Part shown: piece after piece, positions 25,473-33,869 of the stretch
How positions within the stretch are numbered: position 1 is the first letter of the stretch
How the letters are laid out: each line of letters begins with the position of its first letter
Assembly: GCA_015523125.1 (NCBI GenBank)
Contig: WAKX01000002.1
Location: 1 to 37,858, forward strand
DNA length: 37,858 nucleotides
Reading direction: 5' to 3'
Source of the DNA: DHVE2 group archaeon
GTDB taxonomy: Archaea; Thermoplasmatota; Thermoplasmata; Thermoplasmatales; Aciduliprofundaceae
Translations under genes and position numbers: made by a program
The notes under the pieces: model-generated
What the model saw: only the letters and a program-made list of their open reading frames with translations
Database searches by the model: none
What the model was told of the DNA's origin: nothing

Positions 25473-26390
25473 CATCTCTTTGTTTATCTCGTCCATTTTC
25501 TCCAGGACCTTCACCAGATTCCCTTCGTCCCAGTAGAATTTGAGCTCTCTAACTAATTTTATTATGCTCTTGGCGTTGGAATTTCCGGAGTATGTGGCTC
25601 GCATTACCTCTTCTTTTACCATCTTCAAAAACGCCTGCATCTTTTCCTGAATTTCATCTTTTATGGGCGTTAGTGCCTCGTTCAAAACCTTTACAGCTTC
25701 TTGGTATTTCCTAGCGTCGGCCATGTCTTTGGACGTGTCCACCACATTTATTGATTTACTCACATCTATTCCGAATCCCTTCGCAATCTCTAATGCATTT
25801 TCCACGCTCTCCAGTTTCTCTAGGTATGCCTTAAGGTCGCGTGAGAGAGCGGTGGCTTTTTCCCTCATTTCATTGAAAACTTTCACGAAGTTCTCTATGT
25901 CCCAGTCCTCCAGATATTCGCTGGCTTTGGTGTACATGCTTCTTATGTCCGCGTTAAGCCCCATCATTATTTCGTATTTTTCCATCTCCTTCTTGTATTC
26001 ATCAACTATGGATTTTATGAGGGTGTAATATGCTTCTTGTAAATGTGTGTAGCCAGTGGGGTAATCGTTGTTGGCTGCGTATTTCTTTGCTTCTTTTATG
26101 TCTTGGTTAATCTTTCCCATGGGAATCTTAAGTTCTCTGGCGAGGGGAATCATGAACTTCAGCTTTTTAATTAGGGTTTCTATGAGCATTTTGTAATCTA
26201 CATCCTCTTCAAAAACGGCGTAGCAGTAGGGGCAGAATTTTGCATCCTCATATACCTGATGATGACAAACGGGGCATTCGTACAGCTCTTCAGGCGGTAT
26301 AACCTCCTCCTCGCTTCCCTCCTCGACTTTTTTCTCCTCACTCAGTATTTCCTGAATTATTTCATCAATATTCTCCTCCGGCATAAACAA
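25464..26390 (-). CDS. Zinc-ribbon protein with a long helical (coiled-coil) body
   Basis: A 308-residue protein. An acidic N-terminus is followed by a four-cysteine zinc ribbon near residues 39-56 (CPVCHHQV and CPYCYAVF). The rest is about 240 residues of charged, mostly helical repeats such as LVRELKFYWDEGNLVKVLEKM and YLEDWDIENFVKVFNEM. The architecture is common in archaeal proteins of unknown function that may bind nucleic acid or act as scaffolds. It overlaps the convergent protease gene by 9 bases and is divergent from the M20 peptidase (89 bases). Confidence 0.75.
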   Translation of the reverse strand: MFMPEENIDEIIQEILSEEKKVEEGSEEEVIPPEELYECPVCHHQVYEDAKFCPYCYAVFEEDVDYKMLIETLIKKLKFMIPLARELKIPMGKINQDIKEAKKYAANNDYPTGYTHLQEAYYTLIKSIVDEYKKEMEKYEIMMGLNADIRSMYTKASEYLEDWDIENFVKVFNEMREKATALSRDLKAYLEKLESVENALEIAKGFGIDVSKSINVVDTSKDMADARKYQEAVKVLNEALTPIKDEIQEKMQAFLKMVKEEVMRATYSGNSNAKSIIKLVRELKFYWDEGNLVKVLEKMDEINKEMSK

Positions 26391-26479
26391 TCACCTGTAT
26401 TTTACAAAATGAGTTTTACCATTATATAGTTTGCGATTTACGATGGAAAGATTAAATTTTCATAAGGGCATGAGGGCGT

Positions 26480-27502
26480 ATGAAAATAAAAATAGAGGAG
26501 TTAGTTGAACTCGCGAAGATAAGGAGCGAGACTGGATACGAATCGAAAATTCTTCTCCACATCGAAGAAAAACTGGATTCTATCGGGGTTAATTACGAGA
26601 AGATGCCCGTAGACGAGGAGCGGTACAACATAATTGTGAATCCGGAGGAGAAATTCATGGTTAATGCTCATGTTGACACCGTCGGCGATTATTTCCCACC
26701 TGAAATAGAGAATGATATTCTCTGGGGCCGCGGCGTCATGGACGATAAGGCTGGCGTGTTGATAATGCTCAAACTGATAGAAGAGTTCCGAGATTCTTTG
26801 CCAGTAAGCTATGTTTTCTTCGTGGACGAAGAGGAAGAAGGAAAAGGCTCGAAGAAGTACGCGGAGAAATACGCGCATGATTTCGCAATCACTATGGAAC
26901 CAACATCCCTGCGGGTTTGCACCGCTGAGGCCGGAAGCCTCGAGCTAGAGTTCGAGTTCTGGGGGAAGGCCATGCACGGCTCATGCGCAAAGGAAGAGGA
27001 AAATGCAATATGGCAGGGTATAAAGTTCATAAACTCTCTCAAGAAAATGAAGTTCTTAAACGCGGAGCACAAGCTTTTAGGAAAACCCGCGATAAACGTG
27101 GAGATGTTCGACGGCGGCGATTATCTTTTGGCAGTTCCGGAGAGCGCGAAGGCTCTGGTGGATTTCATTTATATTCCGGGGCAGACCGCGGTGGAGATAA
27201 TCGATGAGGTGAATAAGATAAGCAGAAAGTACAACGTGAACCACATGATTTATGATCTATCGCCCCCATTCGAGATCTCTCCGAGGAAGAGGATGGTCAA
27301 AGAATTTTTGAAGTACGCAGAGTTAGGGGGTTTCCGAAGCTGGAGCGACGCCCAGAATTTGGTGGATAAGGGCACACCCACCGTGGTTTTCGGGCCCGGA
27401 GATTTGAGGGACGCGCATACAAAGGACGAGCATGTTCGAATGTCCGATGTGAATAAAGCGTACGATATTCTCAAGAAGGTGCTCAAAGAGTGGAGCAGAT
27501 GA
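26480..27502 (+). CDS. M20-family metallopeptidase (ArgE/DapE/LysK type)
   Basis: A 340-residue zinc hydrolase. The metal-binding motifs are visible: NAHVDTVGD near residue 61, WGRGVMDDKAG with the bridging Asp, FFVDEEEEGKGS with the catalytic Glu pair, and TMEPTSLRV. The late segment with VFGPGDLRDAHTKDEHV supplies the last His. Relatives remove acyl or amino-carrier groups in arginine and lysine biosynthesis or cleave small peptides. No lysine or arginine gene accompanies it, so the substrate stays open. GAGGGCGT precedes the ATG. Confidence 0.85.
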   Translation: MKIKIEELVELAKIRSETGYESKILLHIEEKLDSIGVNYEKMPVDEERYNIIVNPEEKFMVNAHVDTVGDYFPPEIENDILWGRGVMDDKAGVLIMLKLIEEFRDSLPVSYVFFVDEEEEGKGSKKYAEKYAHDFAITMEPTSLRVCTAEAGSLELEFEFWGKAMHGSCAKEEENAIWQGIKFINSLKKMKFLNAEHKLLGKPAINVEMFDGGDYLLAVPESAKALVDFIYIPGQTAVEIIDEVNKISRKYNVNHMIYDLSPPFEISPRKRMVKEFLKYAELGGFRSWSDAQNLVDKGTPTVVFGPGDLRDAHTKDEHVRMSDVNKAYDILKKVLKEWSR

Positions 27503-27848
27503 GCGCGGAGGTAGTGTTTGAAGAGCATACTCCCTTTCTTCTCTTTCTGTTTATCATTCTCTCTCCCTTGCATTCTGGTGATATTCTGTGGTCTTAACTT
27601 CCGGGTATTTTCAAGCGGGATTCCCTCTGTACCATGTAAGAACTCCCTGCGTGCCGGATAAGGAATAAGATTGATAAAATACAAAGGCTCGTGTATAAGG
27701 GCTTTCAATATGCCCCGAATGGAGAAATTGCTACTCGAGGTAAAGGGTAGAAAATATTCCCTTTTGCTAATCTCGGTGAAAAACTCGGAGAGAGTAATTT
27801 TATGCATCCTTCAAAAAAGGAAATATCAAGAAAAAAATGTGGGTGAAA
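27503..27848. other. Gap of 346 bases without a supported gene
   Basis: Between the M20 peptidase and the dehydrogenase no reading frame matches a known family. A minus-strand frame (27250-27807) spans the gap but runs antisense into the M20 gene. A plus-strand frame (27671-27946) runs antisense into the dehydrogenase. Neither has a good ribosome site or a recognisable motif. On the minus strand, 27596-27609 carries a 14-base match to the conserved 5S rRNA core, but the rest of the molecule does not fold as 5S. I see nothing else here. Confidence 0.5.
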
Positions 27849-28961
27849 TCAGAGCTCCTCGTATTTCTTTGCTATTGCCTTCGCCATGTCCAGCGTGCTC
27901 GCGTCTCCGCCGAAATCGTAAGTGCGCACTTTTCCCTCAGCTATGACCTCTTCTATTGCTCTCTCCAAGCGAGCCGCTTTTTCTCTCTCTCCCAAGTAAT
28001 CGAGCATCATGCGAACCGCGCGTATTGTTGCTATGGGGTTCACCTTGTACTGACCAGCATATTTAGGTGCGGAGCCATGCACCGGCTCAAACACGGCGTA
28101 GTTATCTCCGATGTTCCCCGATGCTGCGAATCCCAGACCTCCCACGAGCTGGGACGCGAGGTCTGATATTATGTCACCAAATAGATTCGATGTCACGAGA
28201 ACATCGTATTTCTCAGGATTCTTCACCAGCCACATGGCCTGCGCATCTATATTGGTTTCCCACATCTCGATATTGGGGTATTCCTTGTGTATCTCACGGG
28301 CGACCCTTACGAACAATCCGCTGGTTTCCCTGAGAACGTTCGGTTTTTCCACGACGGTCACATTCTTCAGATTATTTTCCTTAGCGTATTCGAATGCGGC
28401 CCTTATTATTCTCTCCGCGCCCTTGCGGGATATTATTCTCAGCGATATCGCTTTATCCACCTCTACGAATTTCTGATACCTCGGATGCTCCTTCAACGCA
28501 TTGTCGATTTCCTCGGGTACGGGATAGTATTCGACTCCGCTGTAGAGCCCCTCGGTGTTCTCTCTGAAAACGGTGATGTTGATATCATCTTTGTAATTCA
28601 GCGGATTTCCCTTGTATGCCTTCGCGGGGCGCACGTTCGCATAAAGATCGAATAACTGGCGAAGTCTCACTATGGGGCTGTAGTACTGCAAGCCCTTGCC
28701 CTGCAACTCCGGCGCCAATTCCTTCTGGGCCTCTTCCTTTGGCTTCGAGGTTATGGCTCCGAAAAGGGCGCAGTCGGTCTGTTTCATCAATTCGATTGTT
28801 CTATCCGGCAGAGGATTTCCCTCACGGCGCCAGAATTCCCAGCCTATATCTCCGTAAATATATTCGGCATCCAAAGCTATCTCGTCCAAAACTATCATTG
28901 CGGCCTCAATCACTTCTTTACCAACTCCATCTCCGGGCAGTACGGCGATTTTATGCGTCAT
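27849..28961 (-). CDS. Beta-decarboxylating dehydrogenase (isopropylmalate/isocitrate dehydrogenase family)
   Basis: A 370-residue enzyme of the LeuB/Icd family, which oxidises and decarboxylates a 2-hydroxy acid with Mg2+ and NAD(P)+. Motifs: PGDGVGKEV near the start, RLRQLFDLYANVRP (substrate-binding Arg pair), ENTEGLYSGVEYY, SNLFGDIISDLASQLVGGLGF with the metal-binding Asps, and HGSAPKYAGQYKVNP. The Lys-Tyr in that last loop matches NADP-using isocitrate dehydrogenases, while NAD enzymes have Asp-Ile. The exact substrate cannot be fixed. ATG 28961 is preferred because GGAGGT lies 7 bases before it; the frame extends 7 codons further upstream. Confidence 0.88.
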   Translation of the reverse strand: MTHKIAVLPGDGVGKEVIEAAMIVLDEIALDAEYIYGDIGWEFWRREGNPLPDRTIELMKQTDCALFGAITSKPKEEAQKELAPELQGKGLQYYSPIVRLRQLFDLYANVRPAKAYKGNPLNYKDDINITVFRENTEGLYSGVEYYPVPEEIDNALKEHPRYQKFVEVDKAISLRIISRKGAERIIRAAFEYAKENNLKNVTVVEKPNVLRETSGLFVRVAREIHKEYPNIEMWETNIDAQAMWLVKNPEKYDVLVTSNLFGDIISDLASQLVGGLGFAASGNIGDNYAVFEPVHGSAPKYAGQYKVNPIATIRAVRMMLDYLGEREKAARLERAIEEVIAEGKVRTYDFGGDASTLDMAKAIAKKYEEL

Positions 28962-29022
28962 ATCAATACCTCCACTAAGCAAATGGGAATGTGGAATTTA
29001 ATGCTTTCTCTCAATTGCAAAT

Positions 29023-29030
29023 TTTAAATA
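29023..29030 (+). promoter_or_regulatory. TATA box for the 29053 operon
   Basis: TTTAAATA lies 22 bases before ATG 29053 with no Shine-Dalgarno between them, so transcription would start at or next to the ATG. It is a clear example of the leaderless pattern seen elsewhere in the window. Confidence 0.55.
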
Positions 29031-29052
29031 TTACCAATTCATATCACGCCCG

Positions 29053-29748
29053 ATGGATATCGTTAAGGCAATTGCGGGGCAGAAGATGCAGATTCTTTCG
29101 TTTGTGCTCTCAATACTTGCAGTTACAGCTTCTTTCTTCGTTGGCTGGCTACTCACTGTTCTCTCACCAATCATAGTTTTTCTCATATTCAAATTTCTAA
29201 AGGTTTGGAAAAATAGGGAGAGATTGGCGTACGGAATTCCCGCCATAATTATTGGTGTAGTGCTTTTCTTCTTCATATTTTCGCATCAGGTTGCGAATGT
29301 GGAGACACAGAGCTTCAGCATGGGGGATTTGGAGGTGAAGATACATGGCTATTCATCCACAGATTTCAACAAAATAGCGACGTTGGAGGTTGTGTATTCC
29401 CATGCAACCAACTCAACACTCTACTATGTGGTGAACAACACAATCACTGGCCATGTGGTTGAAAGCGGAGCGGTTAATGGAACAATCAAAGATAACGAAA
29501 CCTACTATCGATTCTCGTTGAACACCACGGAGGGTATATACAATGTGAAGATAACCGTGAACAACGCGTTAATTTATGGGGAAATCATAAGGGAAACTCC
29601 TGATAAGCTTTTCCAGTACTTCATTTATTTCAGTGGGTTCGCCATAATGGCGCTTCTGAGCATTCTCTACGGATTGTTTATCTTTGGAGTACATACAATT
29701 AGAAGAAGCAAAGAGATGATGAGGTTGAGATATGAAGAGGAAAAATGA
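29053..29748 (+). CDS. Hypothetical membrane protein with an extracytoplasmic beta domain
   Basis: A 231-residue protein that I do not recognise. Hydrophobic segments lie near residues 14-30, 33-48, 61-78 and 190-212. Between the third and last, about 110 residues are Thr/Asn-rich with several NxS/T sites (NSTLY, NNTITG, NGTI, NETYY, NTTEG), as expected for an extracellular beta-sandwich carrying glycans. The C-terminus is short and basic (RRSKEMMRLRYEEEK). It overlaps the VanZ-like gene by 17 bases and is the first gene of a four-gene chain. The promoter is described separately. Confidence 0.65.
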   Translation: MDIVKAIAGQKMQILSFVLSILAVTASFFVGWLLTVLSPIIVFLIFKFLKVWKNRERLAYGIPAIIIGVVLFFFIFSHQVANVETQSFSMGDLEVKIHGYSSTDFNKIATLEVVYSHATNSTLYYVVNNTITGHVVESGAVNGTIKDNETYYRFSLNTTEGIYNVKITVNNALIYGEIIRETPDKLFQYFIYFSGFAIMALLSILYGLFIFGVHTIRRSKEMMRLRYEEEK

Positions 29749-30097
29749 GCTCATAATCCTTATCCTCTATTCTTCGCTTATCTTTTCCATATCTTCAATC
29801 AGGGGCAATGAGATTCCGTCTCAGGTATCTCCCTACTCTCTTGTATTCCATTTTTTCCTGTATTTCTTTTATTCGTTTGCGATTTTCATGTACTTTCAGA
29901 AACCGTTTCGCTCGTATTTGTTTGGGACGATTTACGCAGCCTCCGATGAGATTCATCAGTTATTTGTGCCGGGACGCTCATGTGATCCCGTGGATTTTCT
30001 CACCGATTCACTCGCTCTTGCGGTTGGAATAACCCTCTCGATTCTATGGAAACCCTTATTTACATTCTTAACATCATCTAACCGTGGATCGCAGTGA
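29732..30097 (+). CDS. VanZ-like small membrane protein
   Basis: A 121-residue protein with four hydrophobic helices and the VanZ signature SDEIHQLFVPGRSCDPVDFLTDSLAL. VanZ-family proteins are widespread integral membrane proteins of unclear biochemical role; the first member confers low-level teicoplanin resistance in enterococci. Here it overlaps the preceding membrane protein by 17 bases and the TPR gene by 14, so it is part of one transcription unit. Nothing links it to antibiotic resistance. Confidence 0.8.
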   Translation: MKRKNELIILILYSSLIFSISSIRGNEIPSQVSPYSLVFHFFLYFFYSFAIFMYFQKPFRSYLFGTIYAASDEIHQLFVPGRSCDPVDFLTDSLALAVGITLSILWKPLFTFLTSSNRGSQ

Positions 30098-31964
30098 TGC
30101 AGAGGAGCTCATGCGCGCGGGGGAATTTCAGAAGGCGTATGAGGTATATCGTGATTTGATCGAATCGGGAACAGAAGATCCCGTGGTTTACAACAATTGC
30201 GGTGTGGCATTGGATTCTTTAGGTAAGCACAGGGAGGCTGTGGAATGCTACATGCGAGCTATAGAGCTGGACAACGAGTACGCCACCGCATATTACAATC
30301 TCGCCAACTCTCTAGTTTTTCTGAGGGAGTACGATGCCGCATTGGAAAATTACAAGAAAGCACTTACTCTAAATCCGAATCTCAGGGAAGCGTACGTTGA
30401 CCTTGCGAATCTCTATCTCCTCATGAACGATTTGACCATGATGCGCAAAACTTTGAGGTACGCCATAGAAATCTACCGCGACGACCCTGATCTTATTTAC
30501 TCAGCCGCCTTGGTTTTGCTGGACGGAGGAGATATAAATTCCGCCATTTCCCTGCTTCAGTATTCCCTTAGCATTAAAAGTGATCCTAAGTACTGGAACG
30601 CTCTGGGCAACGCTTATTACGCGCAAAATTTGTTTGACGAAGCTTTAAAGAGCTATGAAACCGCTTTGCAGATTGACGAGAACAACGCCGAGGCGTGGAA
30701 TAATAAAGGATTCACTTACTTTACCCTCGGAAGGTTCGAAGACGCCATTTACGCGTACACCAAGGCTCTGGAGATAAATCCCAATTACCGGCAGGCATGG
30801 TACAATAGGGCCTACACGTATCACGCCATGGGAAAGCTCAATAAGGCGGTGCATGATTACTGGAAAGCTCTGCTTTTGGAACCTATGGACGAGGTGGCAT
30901 GGAACAATATGGGTAATGCACTTTACAATCTCAAGAGGTACATGCCCTCCATCCCGTATTTCATGAAGGCAGTGACCATAAATCCCGATTACGAGATTGC
31001 ATGGAATAATATAGGAAATGCCTTAGACCGTATGGGGATGCACAAATATTCGATTCCCTTCCACGAGAAGGCTTTGAGCCTCAATAAGAAATTCGATTAC
31101 GCCTGGCACGCCAAGGGCCATGCCCTCTGCGCCCTCGGGCATGCAGAGGAAGCTTTGGAATACTTGGAAACTGCATTGGAACTGAATCCCGATTACGGGG
31201 ATACGTGGTACTGGCGTGCAATGTGCTTCTACAAGCTTGGTCGCTACGAGGATGCGGTTGAATCGCTTAAAATTGCGGTTCAACGAGATCCGGAAGACCC
31301 GGTGGAATGCTATCTTCTCCTAGCGGAGATATACGACCTTCTCAATTACAATGCGGAGGCGTATAAGTATTACACCAAAGCATTAGAGCTGGCCGACGAG
31401 GACAGGAAGGCCGAGATTTACATAGCAATGAAAAGATACGAAGAAGCTTTGCAATCTGCGGGGCCTTATTTAAAAGCGAGGATTCTTTACAAGCTTGGCA
31501 GGTATAATGAAATTATGGAAATAGAGGGTGAGGATAAAAAAATAAAGTTCATACGTGCTCTGGCGCTAGAAGCTCTGGGAAAATTCGAAGAAGCTTATCA
31601 GGAAATAAGGGGTATAAAAGGAAATGATTACGATCGTGAGCGAAGGTTCATAGAGTTCGTGCTCGGAAAGAAAAAATTCAACTATTTGGAATGTTACGAT
31701 CGAGAATTCTGCCTCCGCATTGGCTCTTTGCTCATTGACGAGGGCAAGTTGAAGGAGGCGGAAGAGGTATTTCGGAAGGTTAAGAGAAAAGAAGCGTATT
31801 ATTTCTTGGGGAAAATTTACGCAATTCGCGGAAATTACAAAGAAGCGAAGAAGTATTACGATATTGCCATAGGGTTGGGAATGGAAATACCTTTAGATGA
31901 ATTGGAAGAAGTGATGACCCATGAGACGATACCACCTGAGCAAGAAGAAGATAAAGGAGATTAA
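30084..31964 (+). CDS. Tetratricopeptide-repeat protein
   Basis: A 626-residue protein made mostly of TPR units, at least ten of which are easy to see (for example NNCGVALDSLGKHREAVECY, NNKGFTYFTLGRFEDAIYAY and NNIGNALDRMGMHKYSIPF). The Asn-Pro-x-Tyr ends (LNPNLREAY, INPNYRQAW, INPDYEIAW, LNPDYGDTW) mark repeat borders. TPR arrays bind other proteins. No signal peptide or catalytic domain is visible. It starts with GTG at 30084 inside the VanZ-like gene and overlaps the PUA gene by 44 bases. Confidence 0.9.
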   Translation: MDRSDAEELMRAGEFQKAYEVYRDLIESGTEDPVVYNNCGVALDSLGKHREAVECYMRAIELDNEYATAYYNLANSLVFLREYDAALENYKKALTLNPNLREAYVDLANLYLLMNDLTMMRKTLRYAIEIYRDDPDLIYSAALVLLDGGDINSAISLLQYSLSIKSDPKYWNALGNAYYAQNLFDEALKSYETALQIDENNAEAWNNKGFTYFTLGRFEDAIYAYTKALEINPNYRQAWYNRAYTYHAMGKLNKAVHDYWKALLLEPMDEVAWNNMGNALYNLKRYMPSIPYFMKAVTINPDYEIAWNNIGNALDRMGMHKYSIPFHEKALSLNKKFDYAWHAKGHALCALGHAEEALEYLETALELNPDYGDTWYWRAMCFYKLGRYEDAVESLKIAVQRDPEDPVECYLLLAEIYDLLNYNAEAYKYYTKALELADEDRKAEIYIAMKRYEEALQSAGPYLKARILYKLGRYNEIMEIEGEDKKIKFIRALALEALGKFEEAYQEIRGIKGNDYDRERRFIEFVLGKKKFNYLECYDREFCLRIGSLLIDEGKLKEAEEVFRKVKRKEAYYFLGKIYAIRGNYKEAKKYYDIAIGLGMEIPLDELEEVMTHETIPPEQEEDKGD

Positions 31965-32373
31965 AAGAAATCTGGCCATGGATATCTGGCTGGACGGAAA
32001 TTTCGAAATAATCGAGGACGAGATAGATATAGTATTAGTTGATGGAATTCCCGCATTTTTTGAGCATGAGGGGAAATTTTACCCGACGGTTATTTTGCTT
32101 TTGAACACAGAATACGATAGAAATTATGTGACAGTGGACATGGGGGCGGTGAAGCATTTGCTGAACGGAGCAAATGTTTTTGCCGCGGGAATTATAGATG
32201 CGGATACCAAAATAAAAGAAGGGGATGCGGTGTACGTTCGAGATGTGAAATATAAAAAGCCCTTAGCCGTGGGCATCGCGCAGATGAGCGGCGAAGAGAT
32301 GATAAACTCAAATAAAGGTGTAGCAGTGAAAAGCATACATCACTACGGGGATAAAATAACGAGTTACTCGTAG
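31921..32373 (+). CDS. PUA-domain RNA-binding protein (DUF1947 N-terminus)
   Basis: A 150-residue protein. The N-terminal 70 residues begin RRYHLSKKKIKEIKRN and resemble the pre-PUA domain of MCT-1/eIF2D-type archaeal proteins. The C-terminal PUA domain (about residues 74-148) carries VTVDMGAVKHLLNGANVFAAGI, the usual RNA-contacting strand-turn, and GDAVYVRD. It should bind structured RNA, perhaps tRNA or rRNA. The start at 31921 lies inside the TPR gene, supported by the family-like N-terminus; the next Met would remove 19 residues. Its end overlaps the convergent 51-codon ORF by 10 bases. Confidence 0.85.
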   Translation: MRRYHLSKKKIKEIKRNLAMDIWLDGNFEIIEDEIDIVLVDGIPAFFEHEGKFYPTVILLLNTEYDRNYVTVDMGAVKHLLNGANVFAAGIIDADTKIKEGDAVYVRDVKYKKPLAVGIAQMSGEEMINSNKGVAVKSIHHYGDKITSYS

Positions 32374-32519
32374 CCCCTTTTTGGAAGTTCAAAAATAATG
32401 AAAGATGTGGCTATCCACGAGGCTCCCGCTATCAACGCCAGTAAGTTCTGCAAAATCCCATAGCCAATAAGCGCAGCTGGGATAACGTAGAGCAGCGTGT
32501 AGCTGAGAGCCTTGTGCAT
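32364..32519 (-). CDS. 51-residue membrane protein at the end of the ribosomal-stalk operon
   Basis: This short frame follows rpl12 by 11 bases on the same strand. ATG 32519 is preceded by GGTGAG at about 4 bases. The protein has a short basic start (MHKALSYT), two hydrophobic helices joined by a tight turn (residues about 9-21 and 24-43) and a charged end KRGYE. I do not recognise a family. Ribosome site, position behind a highly expressed operon and sustained hydrophobic pattern argue that it is real. It overlaps the convergent PUA gene by 10 bases. Confidence 0.65.
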   Translation of the reverse strand: MHKALSYTLLYVIPAALIGYGILQNLLALIAGASWIATSFIIFELPKRGYE

Positions 32520-32530
32520 TCACTCACCGT

Positions 32531-32848
32531 TTATCCGAAGAGTGCTCCCAGACCTGCAATCGCTTCTTCCTCTTTTTTCTCTTCCTGCTCTTCTTCCTTC
32601 TTTTCCTCTTTTTTCTCTTCCTTCTTTTCTTCCGCTGCAGGCGCTGCCGCTGGAGCCGCTGCTGCCGGTGCGATTGCCGCTGTCTTTATTGCTTCTTCGA
32701 TGTCTATCTCGCTAAGCGCAGATACCAATGCCTTGATCCTTGCGGTGTCGGGCTCTGCACCTGCCGCTTTTATGATGTTCGCTATTCCGTCCTCTGTTAT
32801 TTCCTTTCCCAGCGAATGCAGGATTAATGCACTATACACATATTCCAT
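32531..32848 (-). CDS. rpl12: Large-subunit ribosomal protein L12 (P1-type stalk protein)
   Basis: A 105-residue stalk protein that recruits translation factors. It starts [17 protein letters not shown], the archaeal L12 N-terminal dimerisation domain, followed by an Ala/Pro hinge (about residues 60-75), a Lys/Glu-rich arm and the conserved end GLGALFG. ATG 32848 is chosen because GGAGGT lies 7 bases upstream and the family begins here; the frame could extend to 32875 inside rpl10. It shares its acidic tail with L10. Confidence 0.96.
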   Translation of the reverse strand: MEYVYSALILHSLGKEITEDGIANIIKAAGAEPDTARIKALVSALSEIDIEEAIKTAAIAPAAAAPAAAPAAEEKKEEKKEEKKEEEQEEKKEEEAIAGLGALFG

Positions 32849-32867
32849 TTTTACTACCTCCTTTAAT

Positions 32868-33866
32868 TCATCCAAACAGGCTTCCGAGGCCAGCTATTGC
32901 CTCCTCTTCCTTGTTTTCTTCTTCCTCTTCCTTCTTTTCTTCTTTCTTCTCTTCCTCTTTGGTTTCTTCTTTTATTTCCGCATGACTGGAAGATATTAAA
33001 CTTTTCAGTTCGTCGTCGAGGCCATCCGCGAGCTTGGATGCCACGGATAGCATCTCTCCGTATGCCTTGGTTATCAGCATAGGTAGGGTTTCCTTGTTCA
33101 CAACTCCCGCGTTCACCGCGAGGTTGAGGGCTTTGATGTGTGCGTTCGCAATGATCATTGGCATTGTAACCTTAGTTGGGAACGATGCGTTTACGCTCAG
33201 ATTGATTGCGCTCTGAATCGCATTAAGCACATTGCCATAGACCATCTCTGTGTCTACCTCGAGCACGTCTTTGGGGAACACCATTCCGTCCTCGTACGCT
33301 GCTTTCAGATCCAATCCCACTGTGAGAGGATAAATCTCCAATTTCGTGAGAACCTGAGCCAAATCTCTGCTTATCTTCTCTCCTTTCTTCACAACCACCG
33401 TGTCTTTTCTTATTACTATCTTCCCTTTCTGAATTGCGGCCGGGATTCCAACTTTTTGCAGCTCGCTGATTATCGGACCCGGCTTGAATTGTGTCTCGCC
33501 TTCATGAACCACAATATCTTCTGGGGCAATTTCTCCGCCCTTGGCAGGAGCTTTGGTCTTGCTCTTATCCAGCGTTTTAACGAGCTTGAATGCGTCGATG
33601 TCCGTGAATATTATGCCGGTCTGACCATCCACATAATTTGCGAGGTCCTTTATGTTCTCTTTGGCTGCTTTTTCAATAGCAAGTTTGATTAGACGATTCT
33701 TACCGACGATGAATACAGAATGCTCCTTGAGGCTGGCCCTCATCTTCTGCATCTGCGGTGCAGGAATGTTGTTTATATTCACGATCCCTACCACAGGATA
33801 CTTCTCAATGAGCTTCTCTAACTTATCCACGAATTCATACTTCCAAGGTGCAACATGGGCCATCAT
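32868..33866 (-). CDS. rpl10: Large-subunit ribosomal protein L10 (P0-type stalk base)
   Basis: A 332-residue P0-type protein that anchors the L12 dimers to 23S rRNA. The N-terminal rRNA-binding domain (about 1-105: [27 protein letters not shown]-like, [13 protein letters not shown]) is followed by the inserted domain and the helical spine that binds L12. The last 40 residues are Glu/Lys-rich and end GLGSLFG, matching L12. GAGGTGATAA precedes ATG 33866. Stop and rpl1 start are close, and rpl12 follows 19 bases after. Confidence 0.96.
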   Translation of the reverse strand: MMAHVAPWKYEFVDKLEKLIEKYPVVGIVNINNIPAPQMQKMRASLKEHSVFIVGKNRLIKLAIEKAAKENIKDLANYVDGQTGIIFTDIDAFKLVKTLDKSKTKAPAKGGEIAPEDIVVHEGETQFKPGPIISELQKVGIPAAIQKGKIVIRKDTVVVKKGEKISRDLAQVLTKLEIYPLTVGLDLKAAYEDGMVFPKDVLEVDTEMVYGNVLNAIQSAINLSVNASFPTKVTMPMIIANAHIKALNLAVNAGVVNKETLPMLITKAYGEMLSVASKLADGLDDELKSLISSSHAEIKEETKEEEKKEEKKEEEEENKEEEAIAGLGSLFG

Positions 33867-33869
33867 TTA

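Noticed and set aside
27596-27609. Minus-strand 14-base match to the conserved 5S rRNA core (ACCCGGAAGTTAAG)
   Set aside because: The surrounding sequence does not form the 5S helices: no helix II partner for the following ACCACAG, no loop C of the right size, and no terminal stem.
27250-27807. 185-codon minus-strand ORF
   Set aside because: Half of it is antisense to the M20 peptidase gene, no motif or ribosome site is seen, and the part in the gap is not recognisable.
33138-33692. 184-codon ORF antisense to rpl10
   Set aside because: The ribosomal protein gene is certain; the antisense frame has no family features.
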